Source: a virus
Strand: one strand, 5' to 3'
DNA length: 64,000 nucleotides
IMG/VR virus record: IMGVR_UViG_3300035182_002389
Location: 62,001 to 126,000 of that record
In this document: one piece after another, positions 8,331 to 16,086 of the stretch
How the letters are laid out: the number at the start of each line of letters is the position of its first letter
How positions within the stretch are numbered: the first letter of the stretch is position 1
Notes under the pieces: generated by a model
The model's database searches: none
What the model saw: the letters and a program-made list of their open reading frames with translations, nothing else
Told to the model about the DNA's origin: nothing
Translations under genes and position numbers: made by a program

Positions 8331-8743
8331 CGGACTCCCCCTACTGGAAGGCCATGGCGAAGGGGCTTCACTGCGAGCCGAGCCCGGCCAAACCGTGCCC
8401 GCGGTGCGGAATGCCAACGCCTCGAAGCGTCTGCCTCGGGTGCGACAACAACGACCTGCGCCGCGAGCTGGACAAGGCCCGCGAGCTGCTGCGCCTCATC
8501 GACGCGTCCCAGATTCGCGCGATGCTCGCGAAGGTTCCCCAGGGCATCTGGGAGGCTGTGCAGGACGAAGGGCCGCCTCGGGGTCGTCGGATCGTGACGA
8601 CGAGCGTGTACGCGCGTCGGCACCAAGAGAAGCCCGAACAGGTCACCTTCGGCATCGGCACCGACCACAAGAAGGCGCGCGACATCGCCGATTTCATCGC
8701 GTACGCGCACATGACGCTCGTCACCCTCGGAGGCCGACTGTGA
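8327..8743 (+). CDS. Hypothetical protein, tandem paralog of the previous gene
   Basis: 138 residues from GTG (GTGA overlap). CPRCG and CLGC near residues 24-40 parallel the Cys pairs upstream. The domain MLAKVPQGIWEAVQDEGPPRGRR...DIADFIAYAHMTL aligns with RLLDSVPKGEW...AVANFVAQSHTIL of the preceding protein. Divergence is considerable, so the duplication is not recent. Confidence 0.65.
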   Translation: MTDSPYWKAMAKGLHCEPSPAKPCPRCGMPTPRSVCLGCDNNDLRRELDKARELLRLIDASQIRAMLAKVPQGIWEAVQDEGPPRGRRIVTTSVYARRHQEKPEQVTFGIGTDHKKARDIADFIAYAHMTLVTLGGRL

Positions 8744-9219
8744 GCCGCGGACCCAACACGCCCGGCAAGGTCGGCCGCCTTGCGCACGCGAAGTACCAAG
8801 GGGCTGCCGCGGAGAACGTCAGCCACGCCCAAGGGGCCTCGGCTTGGTCGGTCGGCGCCGAGCATCAGCGAGCCCTCGATCTTCACGACATCGATCGCTG
8901 TCTCGCTGAGCCTCGCTTGAGCCAGGGCGCGCACATGAAGCTGCGCGCGTGGAAGGAGTACCTCGCGAACGTTCCAACGCGAGCGCTCGCTGCCGGCAAC
9001 CGCGAGAACCTCGACCGCATGGTGAAGGTCGTCGAGATGTGGGCGGCCGGCGTCGAGGTCGTGAGCGATCTCGAAAAGAACCAGAAGCGCTGCGCGCTCG
9101 GCCGCATCCACAACGCCGAGGTGCGCCGCGCGAGCAACGCGGTGATGGACCGAGCGTTCGCGAAACCCGGCGAAGCTCCCCGTCCCCCGCGGCGCGCCAC
9201 CTCCGACAACGACGACTGA
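8740..9219 (+). CDS. Hypothetical protein
   Basis: 159 residues from GTG (GTGA overlap). Residues 60-140 are helical (MKLRAWKEYLANVPTRALAAGNRENLDRMVKVVEMW), and the tail is Pro/Arg-rich, ending DNDD. No motif recognised. Confidence 0.55.
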   Translation: MSRGPNTPGKVGRLAHAKYQGAAAENVSHAQGASAWSVGAEHQRALDLHDIDRCLAEPRLSQGAHMKLRAWKEYLANVPTRALAAGNRENLDRMVKVVEMWAAGVEVVSDLEKNQKRCALGRIHNAEVRRASNAVMDRAFAKPGEAPRPPRRATSDNDD

Positions 9220-9227
9220 GGCCTTCG

Positions 9228-9527
9228 ATGAAGCCCTACGGCTACTACAACATGAATCTCATGTACGAGACGAGCTGCTCGCGCTGCCTTCAGCCGCTCG
9301 GGCGAGGCGCTCGCGTCTGGTACAGTAAATCGCTCGGCCAGGCGCTCTGCCCCGACTGCTTCGTCGTCGAATACCCGACCGACGAGGTGAAGATCCGACC
9401 GCAGGATCTGACGCCCGTCGAGATCCAGATCAGGGACGCTCCCTCGCGCTCGATGGCCCGGCGCCTCGCCGAACAAGCAGGTCTGCCGCCGCCTCGGTTC
9501 GAGAGCGCCCCAAAGAAAGAGGAGTGA
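9228..9527 (+). CDS. Small zinc-ribbon-like protein
   Basis: 99 residues with CSRC (about 17-20) and CPDC (about 44-47), spacing typical of a zinc ribbon. The middle contains LGRGARVWYSKSLGQALCPDCF, a form seen in many small phage proteins. A Glu/Lys-rich tail follows. Likely DNA- or protein-binding; unproved. Confidence 0.6.
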   Translation: MKPYGYYNMNLMYETSCSRCLQPLGRGARVWYSKSLGQALCPDCFVVEYPTDEVKIRPQDLTPVEIQIRDAPSRSMARRLAEQAGLPPPRFESAPKKEE

Positions 9528-9529
9528 GC

Positions 9530-9703
9530 ATGCTCGTGAAGGTCCAGTTCGTGATGGAGGTCGAGGTCGATCACCCCGGAGACGAAGAGGAGGCGTACGA
9601 CTACGTGAGCGACGAGCTGGAGCAGCGCGTCTGCACGGCAAAGGACCCCAGCGTCAACGTGATGCGCATCCACTCCTCACTGCTGCCGAAAGGGAAGGTC
9701 TGA
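9530..9703 (+). CDS. Small acidic protein
   Basis: 57 residues, just after GAGGAG. Starts with a strand KVQFVMEVEVD, then an acidic helix EEEAYDYVSDELEQ. Same plan as the 73-residue protein at 5117. It sits 3 nt before ssb, so may be co-expressed with it. Confidence 0.5.
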   Translation: MLVKVQFVMEVEVDHPGDEEEAYDYVSDELEQRVCTAKDPSVNVMRIHSSLLPKGKV

Positions 9704-9706
9704 ATC

Positions 9707-10252
9707 ATGGCCGAAGGTCTCAACCGCGTGCTTCTCATCGGCAACCTCGGCGCGGACCCGGAGCTGCGCTACGGACAGGGCTCGGGCAACGCGTTCCTCA
9801 CGCTCCGCATCGCGACGTCGGAGAGCTACTTCGACAAGCGCAGCAACGAGCGGCGCGAGAAGACGGAGTGGCACGACGTGACGCTGTTCGGCAACGCGGC
9901 CGAACCGCTCAGCAAGTTTCTGCGTAAGGGGCGCCAGGTCTTCGTCGAGGGGCGCTTGGAGACCAGTAACTACGAGAAGGACGGGCAGAAGCACTATCGT
10001 ACGCGCGTCATCGCGTCGCGCGTGACGCTGCTCGGCTCCGCACCTTCGCGCGAGGATTCGCCCTCGCCTCGGCCCGACCCGAGCCGGCGCGCGCCGGTGA
10101 CCTCGCAGCGCCGCGAGCCGCCGGACCTCGGCGATTACGATCCGCACGGCGACTACGGCACGCGAGGCGCTCCCGCGCTGCCGAAGGGACCTGCGCGTGA
10201 CGACGATTTCCCGACGCCGTTCGACGGCGACGAAGACGACATCGCCTTCTAG
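9707..10252 (+). CDS. ssb: Single-stranded DNA-binding protein
   Basis: 181 residues. The OB-fold occupies 1-110: LNRVLLIGNLGADPELRY, FLTLRIATSESYFDK, EWHDVTLFG, LRKGRQVFVEGRLET. A Pro/Arg-rich linker follows, and the acidic tail ends DEDDIAF, close to the DDDIPF tip that binds SSB partner proteins. It coats ssDNA during replication and repair. Size matches bacterial SSB. Within the early operon, near helicase and ATPase genes. Confidence 0.95.
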   Translation: MAEGLNRVLLIGNLGADPELRYGQGSGNAFLTLRIATSESYFDKRSNERREKTEWHDVTLFGNAAEPLSKFLRKGRQVFVEGRLETSNYEKDGQKHYRTRVIASRVTLLGSAPSREDSPSPRPDPSRRAPVTSQRREPPDLGDYDPHGDYGTRGAPALPKGPARDDDFPTPFDGDEDDIAF

Positions 10253-10259
10253 GAGCGCC

Positions 10260-11045
10260 ATGAGCACCCGTTCGCGTGAAGCCATCGCCATCGAGGGGCG
10301 CCTGACCGCCTATCAGACGCCCGCGCGCAGAGAGGCCATCGCAACCCTTCCCTCGGACGCGCGCAGCGGGTTCACGCTCCTCGATGGCGCCGTGCCCGTA
10401 TCCGCCGGCGAAACGGCGCTCGTGCTCAGTACGCGTGAGCTGGACGCGCTCGCGCCGTTCGAGCCGACCTCGACGCGCATGCGCAACTTCTACGCGTGGG
10501 CGAAGAGGGACTGTGCGACGAGCCGTGCGACGAGCCGTGCGCTGCACGCCGCGCGCACGAAGACGGGCGGCTTCTACGTCTGGTTCTGCTCGACCGACGA
10601 GGCGCTCGCGTTCCTGCGCCTCATCGAAGCCGCCGCTTGGAAGCAGCTCCTGCAAGCGATGACGGACGCCGACAAGACAGGCGTGCACGAGGCCGCGTTC
10701 TGGCTCCAGCGCGCCTCTCAGAACCCCGTGGCGTGGCTCCTTGCGGCAGAAGCGCTCGCGAACGCGGGCCTCGACAGGTACGCCGAGACGCTCTCGTCCC
10801 TCGCGCGTGCGCAGGCGCCCGAGGCGTGCGCGGTCATCGACATGCTGATGATCCACCGCGCCGAGGAGGCCGAAGTCGACCCTCGCTACGCTTCAGCGCC
10901 CGCCGACCGTGAAGCGGACATGCGTCGAGCGTTCGCGCGGCGCGAGGCGTGGCGCAAGCTTCACTGCGAGCCCGCGTGCGACGGCGTGTGGGGCACGGGC
11001 TGCAAGGGATGCCACGAGGCCATCCCGGAAGACTTCGAGGGTTGA
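10260..11045 (+). CDS. Hypothetical protein with Cys-rich C-terminus
   Basis: 261 residues. Helical, TPR-like stretches around 125-185 (VHEAAFWLQRASQNPVAWLLAAEALANAG) and a C-terminal CEPACDGVWGTGCKGCHEA block that could bind zinc. A short direct repeat in the DNA near 10507 gives ATSRATSRA. Preceded by AGGAG eight bases from ATG. No family recognised. Confidence 0.6.
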   Translation: MSTRSREAIAIEGRLTAYQTPARREAIATLPSDARSGFTLLDGAVPVSAGETALVLSTRELDALAPFEPTSTRMRNFYAWAKRDCATSRATSRALHAARTKTGGFYVWFCSTDEALAFLRLIEAAAWKQLLQAMTDADKTGVHEAAFWLQRASQNPVAWLLAAEALANAGLDRYAETLSSLARAQAPEACAVIDMLMIHRAEEAEVDPRYASAPADREADMRRAFARREAWRKLHCEPACDGVWGTGCKGCHEAIPEDFEG

Positions 11046-11048
11046 ACG

Positions 11049-11303
11049 ATGGCTTGCGACAAGTCACCAGACCGCGCGCACGTCTCAGGGCGCGCGGAGA
11101 CCGACGAGGAGAAGCGAGCCATCCTCGGCCACATCTACGAGGCGTGGATCAAGGTGCCGACGGCGCGCCTCGGCCAAGTCATCGTCGCGAGGGTGCCCGG
11201 CGTGTACCCCAACGCCTCGCTCTTCTACATCGAGGACGAGAGGCTCGCGTCCGAGATCGAGGATGACGCGACGCTCACCGAGAAGCTGATCGGCGGCAGA
11301 TAG
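11049..11303 (+). CDS. Small hypothetical protein
   Basis: 84 residues. Helix EEKRAILGHIYEAWIKVP and strands RLGQVIVARV...ASLFYIEDERL. Nothing diagnostic. It lies 3 nt after the preceding stop and its own stop abuts the next start. Confidence 0.55.
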   Translation: MACDKSPDRAHVSGRAETDEEKRAILGHIYEAWIKVPTARLGQVIVARVPGVYPNASLFYIEDERLASEIEDDATLTEKLIGGR

Positions 11304-11579
11304 ATGCCCGCCGTACTTCTCAAGTTCGAGGACATCGCCCCGCGGCACGTGGCGCTCTTGCGCGAGACGGCGCGCAGAGCCCACAAGCTCTACTACCCCG
11401 ACCGATGGGCGAGCCGAGATGCAGAAGACATTGCCGCGTGGAAGCTCCTGATGGATCGAGGGCTCATCGAGAAGAAGGAGGGGACCATCGCGACCGGCGA
11501 GACTCCTTGGCAGCCCGTCGAATACCTCGACGCTGCCGATGCCGGCCACAAGTTGCTCGAAGCCTACCGCCCGAGGTGA
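11304..11579 (+). CDS. Small hypothetical protein
   Basis: 91 residues. The N-terminal half is helical (HVALLRETARRAHKLYYP), then WKLLMDRGLIEKKEG suggests a winged-helix-like turn. Start immediately follows the preceding stop codon. Function unknown. Confidence 0.55.
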   Translation: MPAVLLKFEDIAPRHVALLRETARRAHKLYYPDRWASRDAEDIAAWKLLMDRGLIEKKEGTIATGETPWQPVEYLDAADAGHKLLEAYRPR

Positions 11580-11582
11580 GCC

Positions 11583-11882
11583 ATGAAGACGACGCAGAAA
11601 CGCGGGATCACGGAGACGACCGTCACCTTTCGGATGTCGAGCGCGCTCAAAGAGGAGGTCGCCTCTTTCGCGCGCGAGCGTGGCGAGACGATGACGGCGT
11701 TCGTCTGCCGCGCCTTGCACGACGCGACCAGACCCGGCGTCCGCGCCGAGGTCATCGAAGAGAAACTCGCCGCCCGCATGAGCGAGCGCGAAGGAGAGCT
11801 TCGCGAGCAGCTCCTCGAAACCCAAGCCGACCTCGACGCCGCGAAACGTGTCATCGCGCGTCTGAAGGGGATCGGGCCATGA
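11583..11882 (+). CDS. Ribbon-helix-helix DNA-binding protein with coiled-coil tail
   Basis: 99 residues. ETTVTFRMSSALKEEVASFARERGETMTAFVCRAL (about 11-46) has the strand-helix-helix pattern of Arc/MetJ/CopG regulators. A long charged heptad-like helix follows (about 55-95). Such proteins bind operators as dimers; here the tail may form a longer assembly. A candidate reader of the palindromes described below, though nothing links them directly. Confidence 0.7.
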   Translation: MKTTQKRGITETTVTFRMSSALKEEVASFARERGETMTAFVCRALHDATRPGVRAEVIEEKLAARMSEREGELREQLLETQADLDAAKRVIARLKGIGP

Positions 11883-12295
11883 ACGGGCGTACGGGAATCT
11901 TCCAGCCTCGCCTCGGGGACTACGGTCGCTGCACGGCGCGCCATCGCGTCGGCGACAAGACCTTCCGCTGCTCGAACAAGGGCAGGCGCGTCGAGCGTTT
12001 CGTCGGCGGCGAAGACCAGTGGACGATCATCTGCCCCCTGCACGGGCTCACCAAGGAAGAGGAGCGCATGGGTAAGGAGAACTACGGCGAGGGCGAGGAT
12101 CGCGACGTCCCCGAAGAACCGTACCGCCAACAGCACGACATCTGGTGCGACGCGCGGCCGACCGACGTCCACTGCCAGTGGGTCGAGAACGTCGGCATGA
12201 CGGTCATCGACTGCGTGGCGGCTCGGAGGCGCGAGTTCCTGAGCGACCGCAACGCCCGTCCTCGCGCGCATGACGAAGGTGAGGGCGTGCCGTGA
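11879..12295 (+). CDS. Cys/His-containing hypothetical protein
   Basis: 138 residues. GRCTARHRVGDKTFRCSNKG and IICPLHG near the N-terminus look like metal ligands; a second group, WCDARPTDVHCQW, lies near residue 90. The C-terminus is basic. ATGA overlap with the RHH gene. No family recognised. Confidence 0.55.
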   Translation: MNGRTGIFQPRLGDYGRCTARHRVGDKTFRCSNKGRRVERFVGGEDQWTIICPLHGLTKEEERMGKENYGEGEDRDVPEEPYRQQHDIWCDARPTDVHCQWVENVGMTVIDCVAARRREFLSDRNARPRAHDEGEGVP

Positions 12296-12504
12296 GCGCG
12301 GACCTGTGCACCGTCTGCCGCCTTCGGCCGAAAGACGGGATGCTCTTCTGCGAACCGTGTCGCAGGAGCTACGACAAGGCCCTGATGAGCGACACCACCA
12401 TCTACGGCGCGATTCGATGGGCGGCGGAACGCGCTCGTCGCTTCGCGCGTGAGCAGGCGCGCGAAGGTCAGGTCCGCTACCTGCGCGGCAAGAGGCTCGC
12501 ATGA
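12292..12504 (+). CDS. Small zinc-knuckle protein
   Basis: 70 residues from GTG (GTGA overlap). CTVCRLRPKDGMLFCEPCRRSY (6-27) contains two CxxC pairs, then an Arg-rich helix. Typical of small phage zinc-ribbon proteins that bind nucleic acid or a host protein. Confidence 0.6.
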   Translation: MSADLCTVCRLRPKDGMLFCEPCRRSYDKALMSDTTIYGAIRWAAERARRFAREQAREGQVRYLRGKRLA

Positions 12505-12713
12505 GCTTGCTCTACGATCTCACGAACTGCGAGCACCCCGACGATCGACGCGCGCAGGCGATGCTCACGAACGGGGTCATGCAGTGGTGCGCTTGCTGCG
12601 GCGCGTGCCGTCTTCTGCAAGGGCAGCATCCGGGACCGTGGCGGCGCCCCGATCTCGTGGAGGCTGCCATTCGCCGCGTCGTTGCGGCAGCGAAAGACGA
12701 GGATGCTTCATGA
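12501..12713 (+). CDS. Small Cys-rich protein
   Basis: 70 residues. NCEHPDDRR and WCACCGACRLL supply Cys/His ligands. C-terminal helix LVEAAIRRVVAAA. Four-base overlaps on both sides. Confidence 0.55.
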   Translation: MSLLYDLTNCEHPDDRRAQAMLTNGVMQWCACCGACRLLQGQHPGPWRRPDLVEAAIRRVVAAAKDEDAS

Positions 12714-12961
12714 AGGTCTACATGGTCGACGGGCCCTACAAGGTCTTCGTCACGTGCACGTGCATGAAGTGCAAGGCCGAGTACCCAGCCTCGACGCCCG
12801 AGGTCATGCGCGGCCCGGGGCTCGTCGAAGACATCGGCATCTACCGCACCCCGTGCCCGAAGTGTGGTGAGGCCGAACGTGTGATGACCGTCGGCACGCC
12901 GGAACCCTTCAAGGGCCCATCGCCGTGGGCCGGCAAGACCGGCATCGAAAGTTGGCACTGA
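12710..12961 (+). CDS. Small zinc-ribbon protein
   Basis: 83 residues. CTCMKCKAEYP (17-27) and TPCPKCGEAE (about 49-58) form a classic two-knuckle zinc ribbon. The tail ends GKTGIESWH. Overlaps the upstream stop. Function unknown. Confidence 0.6.
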   Translation: MKVYMVDGPYKVFVTCTCMKCKAEYPASTPEVMRGPGLVEDIGIYRTPCPKCGEAERVMTVGTPEPFKGPSPWAGKTGIESWH

Positions 12962-12962
12962 C

Positions 12963-13910
12963 ATGAGCGACCCTCGCGAACCGACCAAAGAAGACCGCAT
13001 CTACGCGGCACGCGTGACGGGTACCTACCACCACGAGTCCATCAAGAGCTGGATCGAGACGGGCGTTCAAACGGAGGGAACGCCGTCGGAGGATCAGGAA
13101 ACGACCTACGAGCTGGCCGACCGCTTCGCGCGGGTCCGTCTCGAAGGCCGCGCGGCGGGATTCCACGTCGGCTACGAGGACGCCCTGCACAACGTCGAGG
13201 GCGCCATCGCATCGAGCTACTGCTGGCCGGGCGACTGGCGCGAGCACGAGCTGGATCCTGTCCGGTGCGCGAAGGGCATCATCGAAGAAGCATGCAAGGA
13301 GATGCCGGACGCCGAGACGGCGACCGCATGGGTCTGGCGCTTCGAGATGAACGAGGAGCTGTTCGCGGCCGACGAGCGCGGGTTCCGACGCGGCGCCAAG
13401 GTGTGCGGCGCCGTTCTCGGCGACATGTTTCATGGAACGGAGCACGAGACGCTCTGCGAGCTTCCTCGCGAGCACACGGGGCTGCACGAGAAGACGGACG
13501 TCAACGCGCGCTCGACCGTCTCGTGGGGCTCGTGGGGCATCACGGAAGTCGCCCCGCAAGTGATCCCGGAAGTGATCCCGGAAGTCGTCTCGAAGAAGCG
13601 CGAGCCCTGCGATTGCGACCAAGGCTGGGTCCGTCGCTACCTCCCCGACCGCGAGGAGCGCTGTCGCAAATGCAATCCCCTACGCCACAGGGTCGACGAG
13701 TTCGGGCCCGACAGCAACGGGCGCTGCACGGCGTGCCTTTCGCGCGCTGCGTCCGAGCGCCGCATCCCGGACCGAAAGATCCCCTGCCCCGCGCACGGGC
13801 ACATGGGCGACGGGGCTCGGTGCCGCCAGTGCGAGACCCGGCCCGCTGTCGGCGAACCTCCCATCGGTCTCGACGGTCTCTGTGCAGAATGCTGGAAGAA
13901 GGGGCGATGA
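12963..13910 (+). CDS. Multi-knuckle Cys-rich protein
   Basis: 315 residues. The N-terminal half is helical and acidic. The middle has C-x-C...C-x5-HTGLHE (about 150-180), the same Cys/His motif as the protein at 7034. A triplet repeat VIPE/VIPE/VVSK follows. The last 110 residues hold five Cys pairs (CDCDQG, CRKC, CTAC, CPAH, CRQC, CAEC). Probably several small zinc sites for nucleic-acid or protein contact. Confidence 0.6.
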   Translation: MSDPREPTKEDRIYAARVTGTYHHESIKSWIETGVQTEGTPSEDQETTYELADRFARVRLEGRAAGFHVGYEDALHNVEGAIASSYCWPGDWREHELDPVRCAKGIIEEACKEMPDAETATAWVWRFEMNEELFAADERGFRRGAKVCGAVLGDMFHGTEHETLCELPREHTGLHEKTDVNARSTVSWGSWGITEVAPQVIPEVIPEVVSKKREPCDCDQGWVRRYLPDREERCRKCNPLRHRVDEFGPDSNGRCTACLSRAASERRIPDRKIPCPAHGHMGDGARCRQCETRPAVGEPPIGLDGLCAECWKKGR

Positions 13911-14098
13911 CCTTCTTTGGCAACTACGAGAAGAGCACATGCTGCTTCTGCAAGCGGAGCATCTCGAAGACGAACTGCTCGAAACACGGGGCCGCGTGCT
14001 GGCCGAAGTACGTCGTCGTGATGCTCGCCATCCACGGGGAAGGCTGGGCGCACGAGATTCTTCACGGGCGCAGCTACCCCGTCGAAGAAGTAGATTGA
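13907..14098 (+). CDS. Small zinc-finger-like protein
   Basis: 63 residues; CCFCKRSISKTNCSKHGAAC (12-31) supplies four Cys and a His. Its stop TGA lies inside the TTGACA -35 of the next promoter, so the two units are fused at this point. ATGA overlap upstream. Confidence 0.55.
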   Translation: MTFFGNYEKSTCCFCKRSISKTNCSKHGAACWPKYVVVMLAIHGEGWAHEILHGRSYPVEEVD

Positions 14099-14123
14099 CA
14101 GGTACATTACTTAGTGCGACTAT
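14095..14123 (+). promoter_or_regulatory. Promoter, TTGACA-17 bp-GACTAT
   Basis: TTGACA at 14095-14100, 17-bp spacer, extended -10 TGCGACTAT (-10 at 14118-14123), nine bases to the ATG of the ATPase gene. No Shine-Dalgarno fits between, so translation may start on a leaderless or nearly leaderless mRNA. Its spacer ACATTACTTAGTG resembles the spacers at 4999 and 5438. Confidence 0.65.
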
Positions 14124-14132
14124 CGGCCCAAG

Positions 14133-15083
14133 ATGATCGAGTCCATCACGGTCAAGAACCCGAAAGCGACGGCGGTCGGCTGGTTCGAGAAGGTGTTCCC
14201 GCAAGGGCTCACCATGAAGTTCTCCCCCGGGCTCAACGTGCTCTGGGGCGCGAACGGCTCGGGGAAAAGCACCATCCTTCGCCTGATCGCGAAGATGCTC
14301 CACTGCGAGCAGGGCTACGAGCCCGTCGTCACGAGCGAGTCGATGCGCTCGTTGACGCCCAGGTACGCAGACCGTTCCTCTTCGTCCAAGGAGGCGACGA
14401 GGAAGGAGAGGTTCGACGCCGTGCAGCTCGTGCACTCGGGCCTCGGCACCTGCCTGTTCGACCCCGACCACAAGGTCGGCCTCATCGGCGGCGCGTTCGA
14501 TGACGATTTCTTCTCGCAGGGGCTCATGAACACGATGTTCCGGGGCTCGTCGGGGCAGGGCACCATGCACCGCTTCGATCGGGTGCTCGTGCGCGCGATG
14601 TCCGGCAAGGCGCCCGAGGTCGTCTGGAAGGTGCGCAAGGAAGACGCGACGAAGCCTCTCAAGGCCGGGGCGTCGGACTACGACATCGAGCGCCACGAGC
14701 AGGCGAAATGGGTCCTCGACACGCTCGCGGGCGACCCCACCATCGCGGACGCGGAGCGCCCCACGTTCATGATGGACGAGCCCGACCGCAGCCTCGACAT
14801 CCTGCGCCAGAAGAGCATCTGGCACATGCTGCGATGCGCCTCGCAGCGCTCGCAGATCATCGTCGCCGCGCACTCGCTGTTCGCGCTCGGTCTCCCCGAG
14901 GCGACGTACCACAAGCTCGGGGCGCCGGGCGCTCCCGCGGACCTCTACTACGACCGCTCGCTCGCGCAGGTCGCGGAGCTGCCCACGTGGCCTTCGATGA
15001 AGATCGAGATGAGCGCGGGCCAGAAAAAGGCCATCGACGCGGCCGTCAAGGACCAAGAGAAAAACAAGGACCCGTTCGGATGA
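14133..15083 (+). CDS. SMC/RecF-like AAA ATPase
   Basis: 316 residues. Walker A GANGSGKST (39-47), Walker B TFMMDEPD (about 211-218) and an H-loop IVAAHS (about 244) indicate an ABC-type ATPase head without a long coiled coil, similar to OLD/RecF-like stand-alone heads. The DEP is followed by DRSLDI, in the D-loop position. Likely acts on DNA ends or in genome protection. First gene after the 14095 promoter, followed by several tiny genes. Confidence 0.8.
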   Translation: MIESITVKNPKATAVGWFEKVFPQGLTMKFSPGLNVLWGANGSGKSTILRLIAKMLHCEQGYEPVVTSESMRSLTPRYADRSSSSKEATRKERFDAVQLVHSGLGTCLFDPDHKVGLIGGAFDDDFFSQGLMNTMFRGSSGQGTMHRFDRVLVRAMSGKAPEVVWKVRKEDATKPLKAGASDYDIERHEQAKWVLDTLAGDPTIADAERPTFMMDEPDRSLDILRQKSIWHMLRCASQRSQIIVAAHSLFALGLPEATYHKLGAPGAPADLYYDRSLAQVAELPTWPSMKIEMSAGQKKAIDAAVKDQEKNKDPFG

Positions 15084-15271
15084 CCGTTCTGCACCTCGGC
15101 CCCGCTGTCCTGCCCGCGTGGACGTGGCCCGAAGAGGCCACCTACAACACCTGGCACATGGAGCTTCGCAACGACAAGCTCGACCTGCACCACGGCTTCT
15201 ACCTGCTGCTCGCCTACCTCTCGGGCGCGTACTACCCCACCGCCACCATCTCGGAGGGAAACGAGCCGTGA
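15080..15271 (+). CDS. Small hypothetical protein
   Basis: 63 residues, Trp/Tyr-rich (WTWPEEATYNTWHMEL, then HGFYLLLAYLSGAYYP). One marginally hydrophobic helix. ATGA overlap with the ATPase gene. Function unknown. Confidence 0.5.
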   Translation: MTVLHLGPAVLPAWTWPEEATYNTWHMELRNDKLDLHHGFYLLLAYLSGAYYPTATISEGNEP

Positions 15272-15489
15272 GCGCCCTGAACTGCACTGGCCCGCGCGAC
15301 GGGCAGCCTTTCGCCGAGCGGTGCGGGCTGCCGGCAGCGTACCGCACGCCGAGCGGCGATCGGTGCGAGGCGTGCGCCGAGCGCGAGAAGGCTGCCATCC
15401 GTGACGGCGCGTGCATCCTCGCGATCCTGGCCGACAAGAAGGGCGTTTCACGTGAAACGTTGCTCGCGAAGTACGTGAGGATCCAATGA
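15268..15489 (+). CDS. Small protein carrying a parS-like palindrome in its gene
   Basis: 73 residues from GTG (GTGA overlap). CTGPRDGQPFAERCG and CEACAER suggest a zinc site. The last third reads GVSRETLLAKYV, which is encoded across the 16-bp palindrome at 15444. It is unclear whether the protein or the DNA site is under selection. Confidence 0.5.
   Translation: MSALNCTGPRDGQPFAERCGLPAAYRTPSGDRCEACAEREKAAIRDGACILAILADKKGVSRETLLAKYVRIQ
15444..15459. promoter_or_regulatory. parS-like centromere palindrome CGTTTCACGTGAAACG
   Basis: A perfect 16-bp palindrome whose inner 14 bases equal the core of the bacterial ParB target parS (consensus TGTTTCACGTGAAACA; only the outer base on each side differs). 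It lies in the coding region of the 15268 gene. No parA-parB pair is in the window. It could seed ParB binding for partition, mimic host parS, or be chance. Confidence 0.4.
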
Positions 15490-15845
15490 GCGACGACGCA
15501 ATCATCGAACCGCCCGCGCCCGCGACCATCGAAAGTTCCGCGTCCACCGAGGAAGGCGTTTCCGAAGCCTTTGATGTGAGCAACGTCGTGCATCTCGTGC
15601 CTCGCGCGCACGAGGACAAGTGGCCCGAGGCGACCGAGTTCCTCAAGCAGCTCGTCGCGATGTCCGAGCGCGGAGAGCTTGCCCAGATCGGCATCGTCTT
15701 CGAGCGCGTCGACACGGTGTCGAGCTTTCGCGCCATCTTCCGGCCGGGGTCGAGGCCGGCCCGTCTCCTTGGCGAGCTGGAAGTCATGCGCACCGCCATC
15801 GCCATCCACCTCTGCCCGCGCCCCACGACCGAGGTCAAACCATGA
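15486..15845 (+). CDS. Hypothetical protein
   Basis: 119 residues; an acidic Pro/Ala N-terminus, then a compact domain NVVHLVPRAHEDKW...IGIVFERVDTVSSFRAIF. Four-base overlap at each end. Function unknown. Confidence 0.55.
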   Translation: MSDDAIIEPPAPATIESSASTEEGVSEAFDVSNVVHLVPRAHEDKWPEATEFLKQLVAMSERGELAQIGIVFERVDTVSSFRAIFRPGSRPARLLGELEVMRTAIAIHLCPRPTTEVKP

Positions 15846-15955
15846 CCGACAAGCACGAGCCCGCGCGCCTCGATTTCGACCGGATCCGCGAGCGAAGTCG
15901 CAACTCGAAACCATCTGCCCAACGAATAAATCGCCGTTATACGCAGGACCGATGA
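15842..15955 (+). CDS. Very small basic protein
   Basis: 37 residues, rich in Arg and charged throughout. It starts in an ATGA overlap and its stop overlaps another ATG at 15952. Could be the stump of a longer gene cut by the repeat that follows. Confidence 0.35.
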   Translation: MTDKHEPARLDFDRIRERSRNSKPSAQRINRRYTQDR

Positions 15956-16086
15956 ACTCGACGTATAACGCGAGCGCGAGACGGGACGAAAAGGACGGCC
16001 TTCGGCCGAGCACGGGCTTCGCCCGAGGACGCGCCTTCGGCGCGAGAACGGCCTGCGGCCGAGGCGAAAAGGAACGACGAACATGA
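15952..16086 (+). CDS. Short ORF made mostly of repeat family C
   Basis: 44 residues. ATG overlaps the preceding TGA (ATGA). After MNSTYNAS the frame runs entirely through the family C repeat and stops just after the next ATG at 16083. If translated, the product is encoded by the repeat; it may equally be the remnant of a gene replaced by it. Confidence 0.25.
   Translation: MNSTYNASARRDEKDGLRPSTGFARGRAFGARTACGRGEKERRT
15978..16070. repeat. Repeat family C, copy 1
   Basis: GC-rich repeat made of short stem-loops: GGCCTTCGGCC, GGGCTTCGCCC, GCGCCTTCGGCGC and GGCCTGCGGCC, preceded by GACGAAAAGGA. Other copies lie at 51571-51657 and 63652-63756. Each block can form a UUCG-type hairpin. Confidence 0.8.

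Noticed and set aside
11583-11882. Assignment of this RHH protein as the palindrome-binding regulator
   Set aside because: The palindrome is not upstream of this gene and no other evidence links them; kept as a candidate only.
15450-15489. The parS-like site as a transcription-factor operator of the next gene
   Set aside because: It lies within coding sequence, 27 bp before the next start, and no -10 box sits at the right distance.
13680-16013. 777-codon minus-strand open frame, and others of similar size (5465-7414, 26387-28852, 18767-20806 beyond 19144)
   Set aside because: They lie opposite or across well supported genes, are Arg/Ala-rich without motifs, and are the usual byproduct of high GC content on the non-coding frames.
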